This document shows, piece by piece, positions 55,396-64,000 of a DNA stretch of 64,000 nucleotides; position 1 is the first letter of the stretch, and the number at the start of each line of letters is the position of its first letter. The stretch is from Flaveria trinervia (Eukaryota; Streptophyta; Magnoliopsida; Asterales; Asteraceae), in assembly GCA_025506515.1 (NCBI GenBank), contig CM046443.1:94700666-94764665 (forward strand), read 5' to 3'. Position numbers and translations under genes: made by a program. The notes below the pieces were generated by a model. That model did not search any database, was not told where the DNA came from, and saw only the letters and a program-made list of their open reading frames with translations.

Positions 55396-56375
55396 GATGC
55401 AGAATGCAGTTCATCCCGACTGCAGCCGAGGGTTTTCGGCCTCCAAACTCATCTAAACCCATTTTAAGCCCAAATCGACCATCCTAAACCTTAGGGATGC
55501 ATACCACGACACCATTCAAGCACACACAAGCTCACAATCAAGTCACAAACGCATCATACATACACATACACAAACACAAACGGGTCAACTTACACACATA
55601 CGAAAAACCCAATTTCAGATGTTTTCCAGCCCCAAATCATTTGAAAACAAGTAAAAGAGGGGTCTTAGAACTCACATAATCGAGCACAACGACAAGAGCT
55701 TCGATTTGGCTTGCTTCACGACAATTTTGGTGACCCGAACCAACACTTTTTCCTCCTTTTCTCTTCTTTCTCTCTTCTCCCCTTTCTTTGGCTGATTTGT
55801 GAGTGTGGGGGAGAGGGTAAGGGCTGCCCTCTCCCTTATATACTCCCCCTCACCCAACTTTCTTTCGTGGGCGAGTTTGGTCCCTCGACTTTGGACTTTA
55901 TTTTCTTTTTTTCTTTCTTCACCGGCTTCAAAATAATAAATATTCGGGTGTTACACTCCTATTGCATGATTTAGAACAACAATTAGACCAAAATCAATCA
56001 AAGCTCTCAATTAAATGAACTCAAACAACACAACAAAAAGATAGAATGTATTCAACTAAAATTATTAGCTTAAACATATATAACACATTAAATTCGCGAG
56101 TCTTCTCTTGAATATATTCAGTAGCTTGATTTAAAATCTATGGATAACAAACTAACATAAACATACACAACAACCTAGTAGAGTAGCAATAGAAAACAAT
56201 CAAATGGTAGACAAACACAGAAACACTCTAAATATCAAACAACCTATTTCAAATATTAAACTTTTTTTTTCCTATCTCCACCTCCGATCCTGCTCCAATC
56301 TCAAAAGAATCAATATCTGCAAGATTCCTCAAATCAACAACAGAGAGCTCATCAAGCCACCTCACGACCAAATCG

Positions 56376-56520
56376 GCTGGAGGAAGGTGTACCCGGAGGG
56401 GAGCCGGCTGGAGGAAGGCATCGCCGGAGGGGAGCCGGCTGCAGGAAGGCGTCGCCGGAGGGGAGCCGGCTGCAAGAAGGCGTCGTCGGAGGGGAGCCGG
56501 CTGGAGGAAGGCGTCGCCGA
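56376..56520. repeat. 30-base GC-rich minisatellite, about five units
   Basis: Period 30, unit containing GGAGGGGAGCCGGCTG and GGAAGGCGTCGCC. Strong compositional contrast with the AT-rich surroundings. Confidence 0.85.
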
Positions 56521-56882
56521 CGATTGATGAGGGTGGATGCAGCAGTCGGTGGGGGAGGCGGGCCGACGATGGCTGGCTGCGACTAGTGGGGGGGCGACGA
56601 TGGTGAGGGGAAGGAGATGGGGAAGAGGTTGATGTGTTTTGAGGGAGATGGGAGAGCAGTTGGTTTTTGGGGAAAGGGGAGAAAATTTTAGGTGAGAAGA
56701 GGTTAGAAGATGTTAGAAGAGGTGGTGCAATGTCTTCTCCATGCAAATGTCAGGAATACGTTTTTTAATGAAACGTCTTCCAAAAATCAAACAGTCTGCA
56801 GACTCAAAACCTCTTCCCGCGTCTGCGTGCGCGCAGATGAAGAGGTGGGGAAGAGTTTTGAAGAAAAACAAACAGCCCCTAA

Positions 56883-59195
56883 ATTTTATAGCATATTACC
56901 AAGCATAGCTTTTCATTTTTAGTGAGGCATAAATAAGCCGTCTGTAAATCTTATCTTAAAAGAATTTTGAAAATGAGTCTTAATCGCTATATTTTTCAAC
57001 TTGAGACTATATCTGAAAATGAATCTTACATTGAAAAATATCTAATTACTTTAGTACTCCATGATCCACATTTTAGTTATGAAATCTTCATATTTCGTTA
57101 GAATTGTAAATCTATGTTGAAACATATGGTATTTTACTATTTTATTTTTCGTTACATATATAAAAATAATATTTTTTATTGTCTATGACATTCGGTACAA
57201 AAGATCCAATAATTTGACCTATAGATCAATAAGATAATCAGTTACTATCCGTTTTAATTCTAAAAACATTATTTTTATATCATATTAAAAAAGCATTTGT
57301 TAAAGTTTAGAAGCAACAAACACAATCAACCATAGATCACCCAAAATCTAAGATATAATTTCGGTCAGTATGAATATTTAGATGCAATACTAGTAGGCAA
57401 TTAAGTTAACGCATATAGATCTATTTCTATACGTATTTGTGTAACCATTGATGATGAGGGAGTTAGGTATAAATAAGAAATTACATCCACATCTTTATTT
57501 AAGGAAAAATTGATTGACGTGTATGAGATAATATATGAATATATTGGTTATATTTCACACAATCAGGATTTTAAATTTATAAAACGATTTTTAGTTGTAC
57601 TAGCTACACACTTATAGGCAAATGCATCTATTGTTTGTGATAGTACTAGTAAGAAAGAGAGTATCATCCACACACCAGATAACTACCAATAATAGAGTAA
57701 TATGAATGTCTAGTTGATAAAATAGTTGAGGATGATTATGCTAACAAGTAAAATCAATAATAATTAGAGTAAAATAACAGTTACCATGAGTAGTTACCTT
57801 GGTTAGGATCCTCCGAACTAGTACCTAACAACACGTATAAGAAGAATAGACAAGATCCCACATACACGAGTCTCATTAGATATGTCGAATCATCTTAAAA
57901 AGTGAGATAATTATTATGTAATTATTCATAAATAGTAAATTATTATCCATCAAAAATTACCATTCTAACAATTGTTTGAAAAGTTAACATGAGAAACACA
58001 TTAACCACCTAAAGTTGTTTTCTAATTAAAAAATATTATTCATTCTTTTAATTCATGACATCCATACCACGCTTAGCTTATGTAAACTAACCTTGAACAA
58101 GCCTTAGATAAATATAAAATCATAACAATCGCAACAACCCGTTAAGGCATATACGGTTTGATGTACATTCCTAGGTCATTCCTAATATTTAATACTTCAT
58201 TTGTGAATTAGTGGTGACGACATTGATGTTGGTCAATGAACACAGCTAGGTATAAGGGGTGGTCGAAGATCATAGATGCTTAAATCTCATCAACGATGGT
58301 CTTGATTTGCCGATGATGGTCTTGGTAGAGTTAACTTAAGATGGATATTTTTAGATAGATTTCTCTAGGGTTTTCAAGGTTTATAGTTTCTCACTTGTAT
58401 ATATGAGAGTTCCTCCTCCGTTCTAATTACAACATTCAGTTAATTCTATTAAGTTAATTTTACATGTATTATACATTATTTTAGTTTAGTTTTGTTTTTT
58501 ATCTTTAATATTAACCGTTATATTTTGTCATACCATACTCACTTAACAACAAAAGTTAACGTTCATTCACGTTATGAATCATTTTTGTTACGTTTGTTAT
58601 TTTGGGAATAACAAAAATAATAAAATTGTTATTCTAGAAGTGAATTTTTCATGTGTGTAGTGTGACAAAGCAGTGGCCAAATTCGTAATTCAAAGTTACC
58701 ACATGAACCATTCGTCTAGTTGACTATTAATTTTATTTGTACATTGCTTTAAATGGCCCATCAACTTGTGAACAAAAGCAAAACATATCGCGCAAGTTAA
58801 ACTTGGAACAGATAATTATTATGCAAAGAAACAAATATATTAATTACCCGGAAGATAAACTGTTTCAAATGGCGTCAATGTTGTCTCAATAGATTTTTAC
58901 ATTCACTTTAACCACTCTTCTGGAGACAATTTGAGGGATCAAACCGCAAAAAAAGATGTGTTAGATACCCCTATTAATAGTAACCTTGATTAACTGAACA
59001 ATCAACAAACCCCTTCGATCGTAAAGACAGCATAACCCACCGATTAAACTTCCAATATGTCTCACTACATGTTCAAATGAACAAAAACACCATCAAGATA
59101 TTGAACAAACCACAACACATCTCACATTACAACCCCAACAAAACAACCTTTCAGCTTAATCTAAAACTATTAGCCTGAGTCATTTCAAGGACCAA
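56883..59195. other. AT-rich intergenic DNA
   Basis: Long gene-free stretch; no repeat borders found. 58860-59195 probably includes the 3' untranslated region of the minus-strand transporter gene. Confidence 0.45.
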
Positions 59196-61296
59196 TTACA
59201 CCAAAGGCCTATCTTCATCAATATATTCTTCATCTTTTTCTTCTCTCGGAAAAGATTTCACTTGTTTTACAAAGGCATCCGACAGCATAAGTTTCTGGGG
59301 AATCTTGTGATCCGGCAACAATTTCATCATAATACCCGCAGCTATCAATATTAGCCCAACTGCGTGTTGTTTAGACATGGGTTTTGTAAAAATAATGTAA
59401 GATAACAATAATGTTACCGCCTTCCTTGCAGTTGTTATCTGTATAAACACCAATACATACATCTTTAGCATACCTGATTTAATTGTCTATGTAATATGCG
59501 GGAACTAAGAGTAGTTATAGTTACCAGAGCTGTAGTTGCAGCCCCGAAAATGGCAATGAGTGATAAAACAGATACTTGACCAACAAATGTAGCCACAGCT
59601 TCAAAGATCAATACCCCATATACATAAGGATGCTGCACACAAATATAAAAAAGTTAAAAAAAATTTAAAAAAAATTTAAAAAAAAGATGATCATGACATG
59701 AGTTGACTTGTATGAAAATTTTGTTGGACTACGTTTATAATGGACCATTAAGTGTGATATTTGTATATAAACACACGAGGTGGCAATTTTGAACGTTTAT
59801 TTGTAAATGGATCTATTTGGATTATGTTTTATCTGAAGCTATTCAAATCACGAAATTTAGGAAAAGGGAACCTATCATATGAGTTGTGTGGTTGAAAGCT
59901 GCACAAATTCTTCTTGTTAATGAAGTACACTGTATACTAGAAAATTCATATTAGTTTTGTAACTACATTGTTTCATAATCATTATTAACACATTATTATT
60001 TGTGATACTCTTATATACATGGACAATACACATTTTGAACTGTTGCCATCTGAAACCATTTTGACATGTTACCTGACCCGTCCATCTTGCCAGCTCCACC
60101 ATATAAAAAAACCCACATCAAACTGATACTAAACAACTTACTTCATAACATGACTTCCATGCTCTATACAATTCTCCTGTTATAAGCATTGGTGGAATCA
60201 AGAAAGGCGTTCCAACCACCGTTGAGCAGAATAACATTTCCATCTGAAAAATGTTCCTATATGTCAAATGATCAAACTGATAACCCGAAAAGAGTATAAA
60301 TAAAAAATTACACTTATCTTCTATTTTCTTTTACAGGAAGTCCCAAAAACAATGATTTACCTGAGTTGTATCACGATTAATGGTAAAAATTGCTTCTTGC
60401 AAATTACCCAAAAATGAATCCATAATTAGTGCTCCAGAAACCATCACAACACCAATAATGCTAAAATTCGGGGAAGTGTTGGCATCGGCTAAAGTGAAAA
60501 GAATTAAACCAACTACTAAAAGAACAGCAGAGAAATATTCACGCAGGGGGTATTTTCTTCTCAAACCGGAATAAAGGCACCCATAATCATTACAGGTAAA
60601 ACCTATAAAAAAAAGATTTCATCTTAAGATCAAACAACAAATTTGGATCCTAACAGCAAAAAACTTCAAGATACCTTTGTTGATTTGAACATTAGTTGTG
60701 CAGGATAATTGAGATAAGCTAAGGATCCTTTGGTTAATCCATGAGAACCCATAAGAACCACAGAGAGCTTAGCATACATATTCCATGGATTCACCATTTG
60801 TTTGGGGGTGAATCCCTGTACACGCAGGAGCGTCAGATATACAAAACCTTGCACAAAAGTGAAGTACCATCCATAGCTGAATGTTTAACGATATTATGTC
60901 AAGAATTTGGACAATACATTACACAATTATAATATTAAAACAAGAAGTATGAAGCTTTTGTCTTCTTGATGTACCTGAATTGCAGCCTGTTATATACGTA
61001 CTCCTGCAATCACAAAACACCATTGAATTTCACAAAGCGTTTTCATACAAACCCAAGGATGAAAATAAACAAATAACAAACATTTTTTGAAAACTAAACA
61101 AATATGTGTGCATATATCTATGATCATATGTACATGTTTGTGTCATATGATCAAATTTAATATAACCAACCTCGCAAATGCCATTAACAAGATACCCAAA
61201 GAAGAACCCTGAAGAACATATGATAAATTGTTGCCATTTTGGTTTATCTGTCAGCCTAATCCCAAACAAAGTTCTTATTTGTTCTTCTCCCTTCAT
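59196..61296 (-). CDS. UDP-galactose transporter 2-like nucleotide-sugar transporter, seven exons, one-base deletion in exon 4
   Basis: Coding exons (minus): 61171-61296, 60975-61003, 60675-60876, 60361-60602, 60142-60243, 59525-59632, 59196-59438; GT..AG throughout. The protein would be about 350 residues with 8-10 membrane helices, the family's length: CSSGFFFGYLVNGICE and EYVYNRLQF, then VVLMGSHGLTKGSLAYLNYP, MFKSTK/VLPVMIMGAFIP, RRKYPLREY, GALIMDSFLGNLQEAIF, ITTARKAVTLLLSYIIFTKP; acidic tail. Arabidopsis UTR2-type proteins exchange UDP-sugars in ER/Golgi membranes. In exon 4 the expected Ile-Pro-Gly-Leu-Arg reads ATT CCG GTT TGA: one G is missing (~60563-60568), giving a stop and truncation after about 130 residues. 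Everything downstream is clean, so this is either a very recent null or a base-calling error. Confidence 0.87.
59772..60100. mobile_element. Probable hAT-type MITE in an intron of the sugar-transporter gene
   Basis: GAGGTGGCAATTTTGAAC near the left end and, reversed, GAGCTGGCAAGATGG near the right end. ATATAAA is present on both sides (59765-59771, 60101-60107), 7 of the 8 bases expected for hAT. Confidence 0.5.
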
Positions 61297-61927
61297 TGTG
61301 GCAATGTATCAAACACCTAGACTGCATAACAATGATCCCAAATGGAGAACACCCATTTTGATCCTGAGCAAAACAATTTGCACAAGAAACTTTTCATCAA
61401 AAACATTGATTTCAGATCAATTAACTTTTTAACATTCTGATTTTCGCAAGAACCACCATCAAGATTCTGCTTTTTGCAATATATATATGGGAATATGATA
61501 ACGAGAGAGATGAAAAAGATGAAGAATTGAATTGACATCCGATGGTATTTCCTCTGCATCTATGGTTGTATGGCTATGGAGGATTGATTGCTTGAAACAA
61601 GGAGAAAACATCTCCTTTTTTGAAGGAACTTTCATATTGTAATTGTATACACATGATGAGTTGGAGATGTGGGTGAAGGTGTTATGTACCCATGTTACCA
61701 TAAAGATTATTTTTTGTTATTTTCAGTTAGTGCAGGGTGTCGAATAAAAATATATGAGACCCGCATTGTCGTAGTCTCGGGTACTCGTTACTTATTACTC
61801 ATTAGCTGCACAGGTATAGGGATACGTGTGGTGGTATCGTATGGTTACAATCGACTATTGAGATGTCATTATCGAAGACGCGGTCTTAAAGTCGCCTTAA
61901 AAACCTAATTGATATATTAACTACTTA
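61297..61927. other. 5' side of the sugar-transporter gene
   Basis: A possible leader-intron acceptor (minus strand GTTATGCAG ending at 61322) lies 25 bases before the ATG. Remaining sequence AT-rich, no gene. Confidence 0.4.
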
Positions 61928-62223
61928 GAGCATTCACAACCCGTTCTTTATAAATCTATGAGTGTGTTCTCTATATTATAAAAAATTATTATTAGTGGTT
62001 GTAAGTGAAGGATAGAAAATATGTTATCTTCTATTTTTATATTTGGTTAAACACTGTTCATCTCTATTAATTTTTTAAGATTTGTTGAAAGTGGTTGTGA
62101 GTATAAGAGAAAAAATGTAATGATAAAAATAAAAAAAATATTATTTTATTGAATAAAAGTGAAAAATTAATGAATTTTAGTGTAATTATAGAGATAGAGA
62201 TAGACGAGTGGATTGTGATGCTC
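61928..62223. mobile_element. Tourist-like MITE (PIF/Harbinger), 296 bp
   Basis: TTA duplication at 61925-61927 and 62224-62226. Ends GAGCATTCACAACCC and, reversed, GAGCATCACAATCC. A diverged relative is at 19042-19335. Confidence 0.82.
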
Positions 62224-63227
62224 TTAGTTACAATCATAATAGTTTTATAATTTTAAGAATTTTTGGTTTCTAACATTTTCACATAGTATTTAATATATAT
62301 TTTTAAGATACTATAATATATTAATATATTTAGTTTTGAAGCTGATATATGGGTTTAGGCAATCGAACAAGTATCTATATTCATCTAAAACTCGTGAGAA
62401 CTTTTAATTAAATCTCAGTTGGCCCATACGTAAATACTTACCACGTTACTCGTCCAAAATGTTTCTATTTCTGGTTTTCATGTCCAATTCAAGTTCTTTT
62501 TGTCATCTCTAACCAATGGCCGGATATGGTTCATCTTGTGCGTGTGTTTGCTAGTTTTCGCCAGGCCTAGAAATATCAAATATGCAGATAAAACTAGGAA
62601 AGCAAAGTATAATTAATGTAAACGTTTGGAATCCTAATGAATGACACTTTGACAAGGAAGGAAGACGGACAGAAAAACTTTTGTTTTCGCTTATTAAGGG
62701 ATGCAATACAAGTATGAATTTGCGCAATTTACATACATCCATGATTGGTCGAATTGGATTCTGGAAAAAGTGTCATTCTTCGTGTGCAGAGCAGACCTCG
62801 ATATACTTCCGACTAAGAAGGCAATAGAAGGATAGGCATACACATGAACTCGCTGGATTGTGTATGATGAGCAAGATCAGAGAAGAGTGTTGAACATCTT
62901 CCAATATCATGCAACTTTGCACGAGTGTGGGATAGTATTAAAATGTGATGTAGACTCTCAACACCATAAGTAATTCGATTAGAGAGAGATTAGATTTTTC
63001 AAAGTCACAAAACTCACCCAAAGCAACCTATATATTTTATTCTATATAAAAATGATGATGCATGTGAAAAATGTTAAAAAAACCAAATCAATGTCAAAAT
63101 GTATACGCCAAGAATAAAGTAAACCGCAAATATAAATATAAAAAACTAGTTAAAAACTAAAATCGCTATAATCAATTTGATACAACATATTCCCCATCAT
63201 ACACATGTTCATGCAAGGTTGAAGCCA
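62224..63227. other. Intergenic with a decayed LINE zinc-binding RT fragment
   Basis: 62765-62935 on the plus strand reads, with stops, FFVCRADLDILPTKKAIEG then RWIVYDEQDQ, the pattern of the zf-RVT domain at the end of plant LINE ORF2. The rest is AT-rich. Confidence 0.5.
62765..62935 (+). pseudogene. LINE ORF2 C-terminal (zf-RVT) relic
   Basis: FFVCRADLDILPTKKA matches the family pattern F.WRA....LPT...L; two stops follow within 20 codons and the cysteine/histidine pairs are mostly lost. Confidence 0.5.
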
Positions 63228-63449
63228 CTAATTTTCACCATCAATCATTCCTGGTTCTGGCTCATGGTCTGCTTCTTGGTCTGGGTCTGGTTCATCGATT
63301 TGACCGGGCTCTTGACCACCATCTGTGTCAGGGGTTTGTTTTTGGTTTTCTTCGGGTGACTCGTTTGCAGCATCTGCGTCCATAGGTGCTGAGGCTTCAA
63401 GATCTGGTTTATTACCTTCACCATCAGCTTCACTTGCAGGTGTTGCAAT
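63228..63449 (-). CDS. Last exon of an unidentified acidic protein (partial gene)
   Basis: Minus strand: acceptor TATACAAG/ATT at 63450-63449, then 73 codons and TAG at 63228-63230. The peptide is Glu/Asp/Pro-rich and probably disordered (IATPASEADGEGNKPDLEA ... EPEPGMIDGEN). The preceding exon is not found in the window; it presumably lies beyond 64000. I do not recognise the gene. Strong codon-like composition contrast with AT-rich surroundings and the splice site support a real exon. Confidence 0.5.
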   Translation of the reverse strand: MATPASEADGEGNKPDLEASAPMDADAANESPEENQKQTPDTDGGQEPGQIDEPDPDQEADHEPEPGMIDGEN

Positions 63450-64000
63450 CTTGTATAAAAAAAATACAAAAATCAATTTCACACTATCAAATGTCAATTA
63501 TTTGGTTGGAATTTTTACACAGTTATCCAGTTTTGATTATGGTTTTATTCCTAACAGGTCAATGGGACAAATGAAAAGGTTTGCTAGATGGAAACGGGCA
63601 AACATGTTGAAAGTCGCCCAAACTTCACTTATTATGCTTGGGTCTTTTTACTTTACGAAAGTACATTATTATTGTAATAAATTAGTTTTCATGGTCATAT
63701 ATAATCCATTAACTTCTTGTAAAAAGTTTTCAAAAGGTGAAAAACCAACACATAAAACAACCCGTTTTGACCCACTACCTAACTTGTCCATTTTGTCACC
63801 TCTATAAAAAAGCTGTGAATCAAGATGAGAATTTGAGCAAGGAGTCTCTTGATAAAGCAATAAAATTATGGCTTTCTGAAATCTCTTGGTCTTTTATTCC
63901 ATATGTTCCAATAAAATAAAGATTCAGTTTTGACTTCAGAATAAACTTTTAAATTTTCAGAGAAACGCTACAAAAACATTATTCTTTGTAACATGTACTA
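63450..64000. other. Presumed intron of the partial gene, with MITE-like sequence
   Basis: CCCGTTTTGACCCACTACC and TTTTGTCACCTCTA at 63760-63805 resemble the end of a non-autonomous hAT element; the opposite end was not found. Confidence 0.35.

Larger units (their letters stand above)
53690..55955 (-). mobile_element. Solo gypsy LTR, same family as the 26596 element (2266 bp)
   Basis: 5-base duplication CTCCT at 53685-53689 and 55956-55960. On the minus strand it begins TGTAACACCCGAAT and ends GGGGCCTTACA, like 26596-35891. Internal landmarks match, e.g. the segment AGATCCGGTCAGACTTTACC (54136-54155) is the reverse complement of 35391-35410. No internal region remains, the product of LTR-LTR recombination. 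Confidence 0.9.
53481..56879. mobile_element. PIF/Harbinger-like element (about 1.13 kb) split by a solo LTR
   Basis: TAA target duplication at 53478-53480 and 56880-56882. Ends CCTGCTGTTTGTTTTT and, reversed, GGGGCTGTTTGTTTTT (13 of 16 equal), followed inside by further matching CTGCAGAC-type words. No transposase seen. Interior includes a GC-rich block (56370-56700) with a 30-base minisatellite that leaves a minus-strand open frame (56249-56746) of unknown reality. Confidence 0.7.

Noticed and set aside
63737..63919. Plus-strand 60-residue frame ending in LWLSEISWSFIPYVPIK
   Set aside because: Looks mildly protein-like but starts inside MITE-like sequence, has no splice-supported partner exon and no family I recognise.

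Overview
This window is nuclear DNA from a flowering plant. Intron-bearing plant genes (average introns of 80-1000 bp, GT..AG borders) sit in AT-rich DNA full of nested LTR retrotransposons, MITEs and LINE/SINE tails. The type of extra open reading frame downstream of pol in the first element and the general repeat flavour are what I know from daisy-family (Asteraceae) genomes; that assignment is inference from memory of protein families, not a search result.

Layout. 1-13764: most of a very large Ty1/copia element of Sirevirus/Maximus type (partial 5' LTR, tRNA-iMet primer site, decayed gag-pol, long spacer, decayed envelope-like region, polypurine tract, complete 3' LTR). 13765-21300: small repeats around one intact S-protein-homologue gene (15952-16401), then a decayed copia relic (17536-20640) interrupted by three MITEs. 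21341-24222 (minus): a complete four-exon HOTHEAD-like GMC oxidoreductase. 25280-40288: a layered structure in which a Ty3/gypsy element of Tekay-like type is flanked by two copies (A and A') of the same 1.3-kb host segment, and its 5' LTR carries a later, complete 6.7-kb gag-protease-only element. 42447-46977 (minus): an SPX-MFS vacuolar phosphate transporter gene with ten coding exons and a one-base deletion in the last. 49039-51599 (minus): a complete nine-exon NUP50-type Ran-binding nucleoporin gene whose introns carry a LINE tail and a SINE. 53481-56879: a PIF/Harbinger-like element with a solo gypsy LTR inside it. 59196-61296 (minus): a seven-exon UDP-galactose transporter 2-like gene with a one-base deletion in exon 4. 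63228-63449 (minus): last exon of an unidentified acidic protein running off the window.

The host genes are functionally unrelated (cell-surface/extracellular oxidoreductase, vacuolar phosphate storage, nuclear import, Golgi sugar-nucleotide transport), so I see no pathway cluster. The most interesting signals are in the repeats: degenerate hairpin-like word arrays (core TCAGTCG-CA-CGACTGA / CATGCGACTGAAC) occur inside both the copia element and a gypsy LTR, although the two belong to different superfamilies; and the A/A' arrangement preserves the pre-insertion (empty) site next to the occupied site, joined through a four-base microhomology. No CRISPR, operon or bacterial-type system is present.
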